Source: Sterolibacterium sp. (GTDB taxonomy: Bacteria; Pseudomonadota; Gammaproteobacteria; Burkholderiales; Rhodocyclaceae). From it: a DNA stretch of 64,000 bases. Shown piece after piece: positions 1 to 8,902 of the stretch (position 1 is the first letter of the stretch; each line of letters starts with the position of its first letter). Under the pieces are notes generated by a model. The model saw only the letters and a program-made list of their open reading frames with translations. It searched no databases and was not told where the DNA came from. A program made the position numbers and the translations under genes. The stretch is taken from positions 1 through 64,000 of the forward strand of contig JAQTOA010000009.1 in assembly GCA_028713555.1 (NCBI GenBank). The letters are read 5' to 3'.

Positions 1-1
1 A

Positions 2-97
2 CGCAACACGCTGGAGAAGTTGCCGACCTGTCTCAACAGCCAGATTGATTCGCTGTTGCCGCTACGCTCGGAACCTGTACAGCAAACTCCGTCGTGA
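2..97 (+). pseudogene. C-terminal end of an IS66-like transposase (partial)
   Basis: An open frame enters from the left edge and stops at TGA 95-97. Its last 31 codons read RNTLEKLPTCLNSQIDSLLP and then a short tail. This resembles the C-terminal end of IS66-family TnpC transposases, which commonly finish with a 'LP-x-NS-x-I-x-x-LLP' type segment. The gene start lies outside the window, so whether the element is intact cannot be judged. The assignment is by motif memory and by the adjacent inverted-repeat-like end at 118-124. Confidence 0.5.
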
Positions 98-103
98 GTG
101 AAC

Positions 104-124
104 CTGGCAGGGCCTAACGCTTAC
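104..124 (+). mobile_element. Putative right terminal inverted repeat of the IS66-like element
   Basis: The transposase fragment is followed 20 bases after its stop codon by CGCTTAC at 118-124. IS66-family ends typically start GTAAGCG, which is the reverse complement of this. The outer boundary of the element is therefore placed at 124. The left end and any 8-bp target duplication lie outside the window. Confidence 0.45.
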
Positions 125-533
125 GATCAACCATCTCGCCGTAATGCTTGAGGGAAGAGTACGGCAACCATGAATTTTTGGAAATACCGTGAATGCCATA
201 TTTTGGCTACTGCTTTTCCAGTAGTCGCGGTTCACCGCAATTGTCTGAATTTGGGCCGATACCCACGTTGTTCTAGCCATTCCCCACTTGCTTCGCGTTC
301 CACGCGCATCTATCCTGAAGTCGGGGAAAACCTGACCATGAAACAACCCCAAGCTCGATGAGCAATTCTGGCGGGAGAATTTCCGCTGGCAGGTACTCGC
401 GATCGTGTTGTTTCTTGGATATCCCGTCGTAGCGGAAGGGGCGCCCTTTTGTCGCTAACCTGGAAACGGGGGCAAATAACCTATGGAAATTGCACGACAG
501 CGTGAGGATTTATGCTTGGCCCCGGCTGGCCGC
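125..533. other. Intergenic stretch without recognised gene
   Basis: About 400 bases lie between the IS66-like right end and the convergent metallo-hydrolase gene. Short open frames exist on both strands, but none has a convincing ribosome-binding site or a recognisable protein. I see no RNA gene or terminator. It may be decayed accessory DNA next to the insertion sequence. Confidence 0.4.
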
Positions 534-1421
534 CTACAATTCCACTTCCAGTCCCTCGCGCGCCAGAAAGACTTCCAGTCCCCGCAGTTGCGGCGCATGA
601 CGCGCCATGACTTCGGCAAATACCGCATCCAGTTCGTCATCGCTGCGAGTCGGTTCATGGTGGGTACAGTACAGCCGCTTGGCGCCGACGCGCTGCGCCA
701 TGGCGATGGAAGCATCGAAATAGCCGTGCCCCCAGCCCAGCTTGCTCGGATATTCCTCGCGCGTATACGAGGTATCAACAATCAGCACATCCACGCCGCG
801 CATCGCCTGGTCGACGGAGGACTGTTTATCCTCAACCAGCGCTTGGTATTCAGCATAGTCATCGTCACCGGGTTCATAGATGTTGTAGTAGGGTTCATGG
901 TCACCGGTAAAGAATACCGATTTCCCCTGGCATTCGATGCGATAGCCGAAATCGATAACCGGATGATTGAGCAGGGTAGTGGTGACGGTGCAGTCGCCGA
1001 TCTCGACCGTTTGACCGATGGTGAGCGTCTCATATTCGATAGCCGCCTTCATCTCCGCTTCGCGCACCGGAAAGTAGCTATATTGCAACTGTACCGCCAT
1101 CACCTGTTCGATGCCACTGCCCGAGACGGGATCGAAAGCCCCATACAATCGCACGCTGTTGCCGGGAATGAATAAAGGGATGAAAAACGGCAGTCCTTGG
1201 ATATGATCCCAGTGACTGTGAGTGATGAAAATATTTGCGTTGACCGGCAGTTCGCGGAGCAGTGCCTGCGCCAGTGCATGAATGCCAGTACCGCCATCCA
1301 ATACGATCAGCGTCCCATCATCGCTGCGCACTTCGATGCAGGTGGTATTGCCGCCATAGCGGGTAGTATTCGGGCCAGGTGACGGAATCGAGCCGCGCAC
1401 CCCCCAAAATTTGAACTTCAT
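534..1421 (-). CDS. MBL-fold metallo-hydrolase
   Basis: A 295-residue metallo-beta-lactamase-fold hydrolase. It shows the zinc motif HSHWDH at residues 68-73, a following histidine in LNHP (about 153), the bridging aspartate in FTGDHEP (174) and a final histidine pair in THHEPT. The N-terminus KFKFWGVRGSIPSPG is typical of the stand-alone subgroup often found with signalling proteins. Substrate unknown; phosphodiester or cyclic nucleotide hydrolysis is possible for the fold but not shown. The start ATG at 1421 lies one base past the stop of the upstream HDOD gene (1423), so the two are almost certainly co-transcribed and functionally associated. Confidence 0.85.
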   Translation of the reverse strand: MKFKFWGVRGSIPSPGPNTTRYGGNTTCIEVRSDDGTLIVLDGGTGIHALAQALLRELPVNANIFITHSHWDHIQGLPFFIPLFIPGNSVRLYGAFDPVSGSGIEQVMAVQLQYSYFPVREAEMKAAIEYETLTIGQTVEIGDCTVTTTLLNHPVIDFGYRIECQGKSVFFTGDHEPYYNIYEPGDDDYAEYQALVEDKQSSVDQAMRGVDVLIVDTSYTREEYPSKLGWGHGYFDASIAMAQRVGAKRLYCTHHEPTRSDDELDAVFAEVMARHAPQLRGLEVFLAREGLEVEL

Positions 1422-1422
1422 T

Positions 1423-2286
1423 TCAATCCGGCTCCGAACGGGAAAACATCCGCGCTTCCTCGATGACTTTGTTCAAGTCGCCAAGTTCGCTCATCACCAC
1501 GTCGAGGTCCTGTCCAAAGCGAACCGGTAAAGCCTGAGCGCTCTTTTCCGCACTGATGTTGCCATTCGAGTCATAGCCCAATCGTTCGGAGATGAGATCG
1601 GCGACATGCAGGCATTCGGCGAGCGACGAAGCATAGGTTCGCCCGTGGTGGCCGGCAATACACTCAACCAGGGAATCCGGAAACTGCCAGCGTTTCGCCA
1701 GCATCGCCCCCACCACGGTGTGATCGGCGCCGATGATCGCTTCTTCGGCCTTATGCAGCGGCAGCTTGTCGCTTGCCGAGAGCGCCAATGCCCGGCTGAA
1801 TTCTTCCGGCATGCACAGGGCGAACACCACTTTGCCGAAATCGTGCAGCAAGCCGGCGATGTAGCAATCGGTGGGGTCGGCTTCACCCGGAGCGTACTTG
1901 GCGCCGAGCAAACGCACGAGATTGGCGGTAACGAGCGAGGAAACCAGATAATGCTGGATATCGAAGTCTGCATCGTTATTGCTTGGCAGGATGCCTATGG
2001 TGGATAAGGAAAGCGCCAAGTTCTTCAGCGTATTCACACCGAGATAGATCACCGTCTGTTTAATCGAGGTGATTTTGTTGGGCAGGCCGTAATAAGCCGA
2101 GTTGATAACTTTGAGAACCTTGATCGTAATAATGGGATCTTTCTCGATCACTTCAACCAGATCCTTGGGACGACAGTTGATATCCCGCGTCAGTTCCAGA
2201 ACCCGTTGCACGCTCTTGGGAAAAGGCGGCATGCTTTCGACGGCACTGCCTAGGCGCTTTTCCAACTCAGCGGATATCTGCTGCAT
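1423..2286 (-). CDS. HDOD domain signalling protein
   Basis: A 287-residue protein consisting mainly of an HDOD domain (residues about 16-210). The opening 'MPPFPKSVQRVLELTRD' and the 'DPIITIKVLKVINSAYYGLP' segment are hallmark HDOD sequences. An LHDFGK motif retains an HD pair, but HDOD domains are generally considered non-catalytic relatives of HD-GYP domains. Such proteins act in signalling, often in chemotaxis-like or c-di-GMP networks. It is followed after one base by the metallo-hydrolase gene, forming a two-gene unit. A second HDOD gene lies at 9255-10097. Confidence 0.85.
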   Translation of the reverse strand: MQQISAELEKRLGSAVESMPPFPKSVQRVLELTRDINCRPKDLVEVIEKDPIITIKVLKVINSAYYGLPNKITSIKQTVIYLGVNTLKNLALSLSTIGILPSNNDADFDIQHYLVSSLVTANLVRLLGAKYAPGEADPTDCYIAGLLHDFGKVVFALCMPEEFSRALALSASDKLPLHKAEEAIIGADHTVVGAMLAKRWQFPDSLVECIAGHHGRTYASSLAECLHVADLISERLGYDSNGNISAEKSAQALPVRFGQDLDVVMSELGDLNKVIEEARMFSRSEPD

Positions 2287-2375
2287 AACGACCGCACCCT
2301 AAAGGAATCAATCTGCTTGCATTATATGCGGCCAGATGCGGAAATGCTCACGGCAGCCGGCCGGTTAGCCGCAGG

Positions 2376-2942
2376 TCATGCTTTGGCAAACAAGCCGGCC
2401 AAAGTCCTTTCCAGCGCCTTGATCCCTTCGGGAATCTCTATCTCCATCACCTGGTCGAATATCCAGGCACTATCCTTTTCTGGCATAAATTCACGAACGC
2501 GGCTTGCGAAACGACGCCGAAAACCGAAATCCGGACCTTCCGCTGTGTACCCGAACTCTGCATATTCGCCTCCGGCACGGTTGAAAAGTTCGATGAAATC
2601 GGCACGACATGCGCCCGGCACTTGGGTAATCAGCCGCATGTTGGCATTGTCCTCGACCACATCGGCCAGTCGCGTGGCTAGTGCCAAAGTAAATGCTTGC
2701 CGCTGCTCGGGTGGCAAATCGCGGTGGGCGATGCGATCGGCGACATGGGCAAGGAATGCCAGATACTCGCAGACGAAATCAAAATAAGTGCTTCCCAAAT
2801 CAATGTCGAACTTGACCTCACGCAATCGCTTGATCGAATCGATCGCCAGCTTCCAGCCCAGCATCGCGATGACGCTGGCAAGTTCCGGCATCGTACGCGG
2901 CCGGCCACGGGAATGAAATCTGTTGCGGATGCGAATAGCCAT
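2376..2942 (-). CDS. Conserved-looking helical protein of unknown function
   Basis: A 188-residue, largely alpha-helical soluble protein that I do not recognise. Features are a basic N-terminus (RIRNRFHSRGRPR), a helical core with several aromatic residues, and an acidic middle. There is no signal peptide or membrane segment. The basic 17-residue extension may be absent if translation begins at Met18 (2891); no strong ribosome-binding site separates the two options. It lies downstream of the O-antigen-ligase-like gene on the same strand, with a 71-base gap, and upstream of the HDOD gene. The lack of a competing frame and codon usage like its neighbours support it as a real gene. Confidence 0.65.
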   Translation of the reverse strand: MAIRIRNRFHSRGRPRTMPELASVIAMLGWKLAIDSIKRLREVKFDIDLGSTYFDFVCEYLAFLAHVADRIAHRDLPPEQRQAFTLALATRLADVVEDNANMRLITQVPGACRADFIELFNRAGGEYAEFGYTAEGPDFGFRRRFASRVREFMPEKDSAWIFDQVMEIEIPEGIKALERTLAGLFAKA

Positions 2943-3013
2943 GAGTTCGCGGAAGTGCCTAATGAAACTGTCTGTTCTCGGTGTCGGGATTGTTCTGTTG
3001 ACGGCGGATTAAG

Positions 3014-4267
3014 TTATCGGCGGCAGCCTAGTCCTGAAGCAGGACATGGAGGCGCGACTCCGCCACCAAGCATGACACCCAGCCAGAGATAGATGAAAGT
3101 ACCTTCACTGAAGGTCGAGAAGTGCGAGTTGGCAAGGCTTGTTGCGCACCAAGCGATCAGTACCCCAACGCCGAGCATGCGCCACGGCTGTGACACGGGC
3201 TCTCGCAAAGCCGTCAGAAGCATGAACAGGAACAATACCAGTCCGAGCAGACCGTGCTCCGCAGCAATCTTCATATACTGGTTGTGAGGGTCGCCCGACA
3301 ATGTGCCGGCGACGCCGGGTCTACCCTGGACTTTGGCAGCGTAGGCGGTGGCAAAGCTACCCGTGCCGTAGCCTGCAAGTGGTCTGGCGCGGATCAACTC
3401 CATGCTGTTCTTCCAGAAGATCACGCGTATGCCCATGGAGGTCTCCTCGTTGGCCTGGTCATACTGCTCGGTTTCGTGTACCGCCTGCAGTATCCGCTGG
3501 CGCGAGGTCGGCGCCAGCGTCAAGGCTGCCAGAAACACCGCCAGCGCCAGCAGCATGAAACCTACGCGCGCCCAGAAACTGCGTAGCAGCAGGAAGCGTG
3601 AACTGCTGCTTAGGGCAAGAACGCAGACCAGCAATACCAAGTAACCACTGCGCCCAGACGTTACCAGCAGGATGTTGGCAACGAACAGCAACGCTGCGGC
3701 AACCAGCAGCCAGCGGCCCTTTATCTGTTCACAAGCAAGCACGCAGGCGGCGAAGGCGGACACGGCAAACACGGAGCCTTGGAAGGCATGATTGCGCAGC
3801 AGTATGCCTGGCTCGTCGCCAATCAGGCTCAGGCTCAGCCCCCATAGCGCGAAGGACAGCAGGCAACTTAACGCCGCCACGCTGATGAGAGCAAAAAGGA
3901 AGCGTCGCTTCCAACACGCCTCATCGAACAAAGCCAGTGCCAAGGGCAACAGCAGAAGTTTGCGCCAGCCGCCCAGCATGCTCCAGGCCTGGTCCAGCGG
4001 CGCAACGCTGTAAAACACCCCCAAGACAATACACAAAGCAAAGGCCAGCGTCGCCAAGACCAAAGGGCGCCGGCAGACCTGCCTCAAGCGCTGGCGCAGG
4101 GTGGGCACCGACAGTACGATGGCGAGCAGCAGCAACTCAGCCAAATTGGCTAGCGGCGGCGAGAACATCAGACCAATGGCGATAGCCGTGGCCAGCCAAC
4201 AAGCAGCACTATGAGCGCGGTCAGAATGCTCACGTATCGCAACTGTCTGCGCGCTTGTGCCAGTCAT
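3014..4267 (-). CDS. O-antigen ligase/polymerase-like membrane protein (Wzy_C)
   Basis: A polytopic inner-membrane protein of 417 residues with about ten hydrophobic segments. A large periplasmic-loop region contains GYGTGSFATAY and DPHNQYMKIAAEHGLLGLVL, the conserved histidine segment of the Wzy_C/O-antigen ligase domain. The likely role is transfer or polymerisation of lipid-linked saccharides on the outer face of the inner membrane (WaaL/Wzy type). I start at ATG 4267, which overlaps the TGA of the upstream glycosyltransferase in a TGATG junction. A frame extending to 4312 would add 15 residues inside that gene. Ligase and polymerase cannot be told apart by sequence alone. Confidence 0.8.
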   Translation of the reverse strand: MTGTSAQTVAIREHSDRAHSAACWLATAIAIGLMFSPPLANLAELLLLAIVLSVPTLRQRLRQVCRRPLVLATLAFALCIVLGVFYSVAPLDQAWSMLGGWRKLLLLPLALALFDEACWKRRFLFALISVAALSCLLSFALWGLSLSLIGDEPGILLRNHAFQGSVFAVSAFAACVLACEQIKGRWLLVAAALLFVANILLVTSGRSGYLVLLVCVLALSSSSRFLLLRSFWARVGFMLLALAVFLAALTLAPTSRQRILQAVHETEQYDQANEETSMGIRVIFWKNSMELIRARPLAGYGTGSFATAYAAKVQGRPGVAGTLSGDPHNQYMKIAAEHGLLGLVLFLFMLLTALREPVSQPWRMLGVGVLIAWCATSLANSHFSTFSEGTFIYLWLGVMLGGGVAPPCPASGLGCRR

Positions 4268-5019
4268 CAGCGTACGCCAGTCCTGAAGGCCGCCATGCGC
4301 TCGGGCAGCCAACGCCGATGAAACTTGTTCCAGCGATTACGCAGGATATTGTAGAGATGGGTATGCTTCTGGCGACTGGCATCGAGGTGGCTGTCGAATA
4401 TCCCCAGGACGCTACCCTGCTCGACGACAGGGTGTCGTAGCCAAAATTGCCGCGTGCCCTGCTGCTCGTCGATATGGCGCATCAGCAGGTCGGCGGGCAG
4501 AGTCACTTTGTTGTTGTCCAGCCAATCCAGCCGCCGCCGCATGCACAGCGCGTCATGCACGCAGCCTTCCGCCGTAGCTATGGGTAACTCGACAAGCGGA
4601 CCCGGCGAGCGGAAATAGCTGAACGGCACCTTGGTATCGAGGCCGCCGAGAAAAACCATCCAGCCAGGAGCCAACTGGGTTGCCACGCGCATGGCCTGGT
4701 CGAACTTGGCCGGGAAATCCGGCGTAAGGACGGCGTCATCTTCGAACACCAGCACTCGGCGATAGCCCCTGGCCGCTGCTTCGCGCCAGACCCAGATGTT
4801 TTTCAGCACCAGCGACTGGTGGGCGCTTTTCATGTCCGACAAGCCGAAGGTGGCGGCAACCATTTCTTCAGTCAGAGCGGCAACGTCATGTGCGAAGACA
4901 TAGGAAAAGGCGATGCTGTGCCGAGCCATCTCTCGATCAATATGGGCGTGGCGAGTACCGAAGCTCTTGACTGAGAGCACATAGACCGCGTCTACCCAAG
5001 CATTAACTTTTCCCGTCAT
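4267..5019 (-). CDS. Family 25 glycosyltransferase (LPS biosynthesis)
   Basis: A 250-residue cytoplasmic glycosyltransferase of the GT25 type. It begins with the typical 'VYVLSVKSFGTRHAHI' segment and contains the nucleotide-sugar and metal motif VLVFEDDAVL near residue 90-100, followed by WMVFLGG. GT25 enzymes add sugars, often galactose, to lipooligosaccharide cores. It is translationally coupled (TGATG) to the O-antigen-ligase-like gene, which supports a role in surface glycan assembly. The pair is isolated; no other LPS genes flank it. Confidence 0.82.
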   Translation of the reverse strand: MTGKVNAWVDAVYVLSVKSFGTRHAHIDREMARHSIAFSYVFAHDVAALTEEMVAATFGLSDMKSAHQSLVLKNIWVWREAAARGYRRVLVFEDDAVLTPDFPAKFDQAMRVATQLAPGWMVFLGGLDTKVPFSYFRSPGPLVELPIATAEGCVHDALCMRRRLDWLDNNKVTLPADLLMRHIDEQQGTRQFWLRHPVVEQGSVLGIFDSHLDASRQKHTHLYNILRNRWNKFHRRWLPERMAAFRTGVR

Positions 5020-5157
5020 AAGCTCATATTGACCCGATGTTTCTCATCTTCTGCCATTTCAGAATAAAGTGTGCAACCCACTTGACTACCGACACGCACA
5101 CAGCCGCCACACGGAAGCCTCCGCGTTGCCGCCACAGTCTTGCCTGCTGCAAGCGGG

Positions 5158-5916
5158 TCATCCGATCATCTGGGTAAACAAGACCTTCATATAAGCTGCT
5201 ATACCAACCGAGGCGCCTCTGCTTACGTCGGTGACTGACTGCTGGATGGCTAGCAGTAAGGATGCGGCATTTTGCTGTGCCGCCAAGTCCTTGGCGCGAG
5301 TGCTGAGTGTGTTGACCGCACTCCCGATGTTTCCATTCAATTCCTTTGTCGAAACTTGGGCTACCTGATTGCCGACCTTGGCGAGCGTATCTTTAACCGC
5401 ATTCGAATTAGCGGTTAACGCACTACCCAGTGCTTTGGTATCCAGCGAAAGCGTGCCGCTCGAATTCACGCTGATACCGATCTTCCTCAGTTCGGCAGTG
5501 TTACTACCGCTAGTCAGGGTGCGTTTCAGATCATATCCCGCCAGAACCGCATTGCTATTATCGGAAAGCACGCCACCTGTGTTTCCAGTCCCCTTGGTAT
5601 TGGTGGATATAACGTTGCTGGTGTTATTGAAGGCTTCAATAAATGACTGTGCAGCACTTATAGTATCGCTGTCTGTACTGGTCTTATTCAATGAAGACAA
5701 ACCACTCCCTACCGTCTGCAAATTGGCAAAACCAGATTTAATCTGCCCAAACGCAGAAACTTGGACGTTGGTGGACTCAAGCGGCTTCCCAACACGCTTG
5801 TTAGCACCATCAAAAGCCCGTGCAACCGGATCGCTCGCCACAGACAGCACGCCGGCACCATAATTATTATTGCCACGTATTGCGGTACTGGTCATGCTGG
5901 AGATGATCATTGCCAT
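5158..5916 (-). CDS. Orphan FliD_C-like (flagellar cap-like) protein
   Basis: A 252-residue protein rich in Ser, Thr, Asn and Ala with no obvious signal peptide. The segment from about 85 to 185 matches the C-terminal domain of flagellar cap protein FliD: 'SFIEAFNNTSNVIS', then 'LRKIGISVNSSGTLSLD' and 'KALGSALTANSNAVKDTL'. It is about half the length of normal FliD and no flagellar genes are nearby. A C-terminal stretch (LAAQQNAASLLLAIQ) may be a coiled coil, as in flagellin-type export substrates. It could be a secreted filament-associated or adhesive protein using a FliD-like fold. Function unproven. Confidence 0.65.
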   Translation of the reverse strand: MAMIISSMTSTAIRGNNNYGAGVLSVASDPVARAFDGANKRVGKPLESTNVQVSAFGQIKSGFANLQTVGSGLSSLNKTSTDSDTISAAQSFIEAFNNTSNVISTNTKGTGNTGGVLSDNSNAVLAGYDLKRTLTSGSNTAELRKIGISVNSSGTLSLDTKALGSALTANSNAVKDTLAKVGNQVAQVSTKELNGNIGSAVNTLSTRAKDLAAQQNAASLLLAIQQSVTDVSRGASVGIAAYMKVLFTQMIG

Positions 5917-6150
5917 GGCTAATTCCTTACTTTTTTCAGTACGAATATAGCATCTAATTCAGGATTATTCATTGGTCCAAGGTCGAGCCGCTGATTTATC
6001 TTCGAGCTAAAGCCGGATGGATGCTGCTTAAGGCTATTGTTCTACCATGGGATCAATAACTCCGGTTCTCCCTTGATCGGCATGAATTGCGTACTGTAGA
6101 ATCACCACCCAAGGAACCTCACTTAGCAACCCCATCATCATACAGACACT

Positions 6151-6507
6151 ATGACAACTTCAATTAAGCTCCTTATGGTTTCACTGGCAACGATGGTATT
6201 TCTTGCCGCTTGTGCTTCATCAACCAGCCTCTTTTCCGCCGCTCCCAGCGAAATATTTTACAAAGACGGCAGGGTTGCTTATGTAGCCGCATGCAAATCG
6301 ACTAACTGGGGTCCCTGCCTGGAAAAAGCCGGAATGATTTGTAAAAATGCCGGCTACGCTATCCTGGAAAAGAGTAGTAACAGGGCTTATGGAGAAGAGG
6401 AAAAAGAATTGGTGTTCGCCTGTAATGGAAAACCTGGTGCCGTTGAGAACAGCTCCTCCTCTAGTGAAATTAAACCGGGTGCATCTCATGGAGTAGAGGG
6501 CTCTTGA
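6151..6507 (+). CDS. Small predicted lipoprotein
   Basis: A 118-residue secreted protein. A hydrophobic N-terminal segment ends in LAAC with the lipobox cysteine at residue 21, so lipidation and envelope anchoring are expected. The mature part contains three further cysteines (ACKSTNWGPC, MICKNAG, VFACNG) that could form disulfides, then a Ser/Gly-rich tail. No recognised domain. It stands alone between a 234-base gap upstream and a 470-base gap downstream. Confidence 0.6.
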   Translation: MTTSIKLLMVSLATMVFLAACASSTSLFSAAPSEIFYKDGRVAYVAACKSTNWGPCLEKAGMICKNAGYAILEKSSNRAYGEEEKELVFACNGKPGAVENSSSSSEIKPGASHGVEGS

Positions 6508-6977
6508 TCAGGTAATATAGTTCCCCAGCAGCCTCCGTCCTGGCAGCGTCTTCCAAGAAAATGGCTTTGCGTGGAATTTTCTAAAGTTGTCCAGCGAATC
6601 GTCGTTACAGCTGTCGAGAGCGCGGTGGCTGGAGAAAACTGCCGTTAGCTCTCCTCCGGTTTGGGGGATATTTGGTCATTCATCCTAAAAATCGCAATTA
6701 CCGGTTCCGTTGGCATTATTTTCGAGCAAGCGGAATATTTTTGGCGGGCCAACCTCAACGATAATCTGCTCCGATAAAGGCCGACAATTGCTGATCGTCA
6801 TCGCCAGCCGGAGATCACAACCTTACCCATCAGCGGTCGACGCATAAAAATGGCGATGCTGACGGCAAACAAGCTGATCGTCGCGCTAAGCAGAAGCAAG
6901 CCACTTAATCCGCCCAATCCCCCTATAAAAAGGCAGGCTTTCTCAGACATAAAAGGAACCGGCCCGAGGAACGCGTC
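6508..6977. other. Intergenic stretch without recognised gene
   Basis: About 470 bases between the small lipoprotein gene and the small membrane-protein gene. No convincing coding frame, RNA gene or terminator was seen. The last 60 bases presumably hold the promoter and leader for the gene at 6978. Confidence 0.4.
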
Positions 6978-7301
6978 ATGAAGAAACTGCTTAAGGAAAT
7001 CTGGAGTTACTTTTCTTTTGCCATGGTTCTGGTCGGCATCATCGGCTTGTCTTGGGACGCCTTTGGCGCGGCGAGCTGGATCGAACGCTTATGGGGTGTG
7101 GCTTGGGATGCGGAAATCCGCCACCCTATCCTGGCAATTCCCGTCATTGGGGGAACCTTGCTGTTGGCCGCACTATTCATGCGTGGCGGACTGGAACCCG
7201 GCAAAACCAACAGGCTGGCCGACCTGCTGGTTTATGTCACTATGCTTTCCGGGGTTTATTTCACTGTGCAGTATTTTCGTTCAGGTGCCTGGCCATTCTG
7301 A
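6978..7301 (+). CDS. Small three-segment membrane protein, unknown function
   Basis: A 107-residue hydrophobic protein with three likely transmembrane helices at about residues 12-32, 50-71 and 80-100 and a short positively charged N-terminus (MKKLLKEIW). A GGA-containing leader precedes the ATG. It shows no known domain. Its last 41 bases overlap the convergent SenB-like gene, which ends at 7261. The overlap is tail to tail, and both frames look coding. Confidence 0.6.
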   Translation: MKKLLKEIWSYFSFAMVLVGIIGLSWDAFGAASWIERLWGVAWDAEIRHPILAIPVIGGTLLLAALFMRGGLEPGKTNRLADLLVYVTMLSGVYFTVQYFRSGAWPF

Positions 7302-8295
7302 GCTGGCATTTTGGATCATGGCGAATTCGCCTCAGCCATTCGATGGTACCGTCGTATCGGGCTAACAGCGTCGCCAGCGCTTGTCGCTCAGTCGACGGAT
7401 CAACTAAATATTGCCGTGATCTGACAGCTTTCTGCAGTGAAGCGAGATATGCGGGCTGATTGATTGCCCGATACAGCAGTTCAGCCAGTGCGCGCTCGTC
7501 TGAAAGCTTGAAGTAGCCGGGATAAGCATCCCCGAGCAAGCCGAGATTGCCGGGTATTTCGGAGGCAATCACTGGTACGCCAAGGGCGATGGCTTCGGAA
7601 ACCACATGCGCCCCGCCTTCGATCCGGCTGGATACGACCATGACGTGGCTTCTGGCAAGCCAGCGCATGGCACTGGTGTGGTCAATTTCGCCCAACCAGC
7701 GGTATCTGGTATCTGCCCGCATCAATTTTCCGGCCTGGACTGCTGCCTGGCGACTCGTCGCTTTGCCAATCTGCACGACGCGCAAGCCACGCGTTGCTGT
7801 GAGATGTCTAAGCGCCAAAGCGGTACGCCAAGGATCCTTTTCTTCGCGCAAATGCCCAATCACGCTCACCAGAAAGTAGCTGTGGGGAGGATTCAGGCGA
7901 CGGTGGGACCGGACCGACTGACATATGACCTCAGCCTTGGCTCGGCATTCTTCAGTTAATTCTTCAAGGCCTTTCGGCTGTAGCACGATCAAGCGGTCTG
8001 CAAGCAATAGCGATTCTTGTGCTGAAAAATCGCTGCGGATGTCAGCATACAGATCGGTACCCGTCAGAACCAGGATCAAGGGATGGCGCGGATAGGCGTT
8101 CTTCCAGGCCGTAAGAGAAGCATGACTGCGGCGTGCATGCAAGGCGATCATCGCATCATAGGCACGGCCGTCCCAAGCATTTGCAATCTCGACGACATGC
8201 CCCAAAGCACGCAGATGCGACGCCCAGCGCAGAGCTGTGCGACGGTTACCGAACAATGAACCGGGCTTGGCGGGAGTGATGAGGACTATGCGCAC
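7261..8295 (-). CDS. senB: Selenosugar synthase-like glycosyltransferase (SenB/TIGR04348 family)
   Basis: A 344-residue GT-B fold glycosyltransferase. Diagnostic segments are the start 'LITPAKPGSLFGNRRTALRW', the motif IALHARRSHASL, then ILVLTGTDLYADI and DRLIVLQ. These are the signature of the TIGR04348 family, which includes SenB, the enzyme that makes a selenosugar from UDP-sugar and selenophosphate in selenoneine biosynthesis. The C-terminal half has the usual nucleotide-sugar site (SRIEGGAHVVSEAIALGVPV). SenA (selenoneine synthase) and SenC (SelD-like) partners are not adjacent, so the selenoneine role is inferred from family membership only. Confidence 0.72.
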   Translation of the reverse strand: MRIVLITPAKPGSLFGNRRTALRWASHLRALGHVVEIANAWDGRAYDAMIALHARRSHASLTAWKNAYPRHPLILVLTGTDLYADIRSDFSAQESLLLADRLIVLQPKGLEELTEECRAKAEVICQSVRSHRRLNPPHSYFLVSVIGHLREEKDPWRTALALRHLTATRGLRVVQIGKATSRQAAVQAGKLMRADTRYRWLGEIDHTSAMRWLARSHVMVVSSRIEGGAHVVSEAIALGVPVIASEIPGNLGLLGDAYPGYFKLSDERALAELLYRAINQPAYLASLQKAVRSRQYLVDPSTERQALATLLARYDGTIEWLRRIRHDPKCQLRMARHLNENTAQ

Positions 8296-8429
8296 AATGG
8301 CTAAAGCCTACAGTTGCAGGTGTTGCTGAAAGACATTAGCTTGAAATGCCGGGAAGCAATATAGCAGAACCGCCAACACGAAGATGTTGTATACAAACCC
8401 AAGGCAAAGAAACGGGGGAGGCTCTGCAC

Positions 8430-8680
8430 GGTCCCCGACATGTGTCTAGATGACCGAGAATTCATCGCTGGCGCCGGTATGGACTATTCCATGGATCGTG
8501 CCGCATCAACGCCAGCGGCAGAATCTTGCTAACTTCCCAAATCTTCAGAGGTGGTTTGATACCATCCGGGAAAAGCCGGCAACCCGGTACGCCTACGGCG
8601 ATTGCCGAGGGAATCAACGTGGCTCCGGTGGTACCTGAAGAAGCCATGCGCGTCCCAATTTGGTCAAGATGCTTCCGTAG
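8430..8680 (+). pseudogene. Decayed glutathione S-transferase C-terminal fragment
   Basis: Three successive frames each encode part of a glutathione S-transferase C-terminal domain. Around 8440-8482 one frame reads DDREFIAG and then DYS. From 8486 to 8596 a second frame reads IPWIVPHQRQ followed by LQRWFDTIREKPATRYAY. From 8598 a third frame continues AIAEGINVAPVV. An extra G at 8597/8598 explains the second shift; a small deletion near 8482 explains the first. The N-terminal thioredoxin-like domain is absent. The order of pieces matches the YghU/Gst-type family, so this is a degraded gene, not a new small protein. Confidence 0.7.
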
Positions 8681-8902
8681 TAAAAATCGGCAATTAAAAA
8701 AATATTTTCAGGAACACCGCCAGAATGTGGATTCACATGAGACTTTTTACTATACTGGGCGCGCAATCGGGCGGTATACAACAGGAATGATAGTAGGAGT
8801 AGAGGCCAATTAAGATTGTCATGCAGGCGATGTCAGCGCATGAAATATCGGGTTAGAATCTTATCACCGTAAGTCTTTAATCAATTTCAAAAGGGAAAAT
8901 AT

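Noticed and set aside
483..1175. 230-codon plus-strand frame at the left end
   Set aside because: Antisense to the metallo-hydrolase gene, which has full catalytic motifs.
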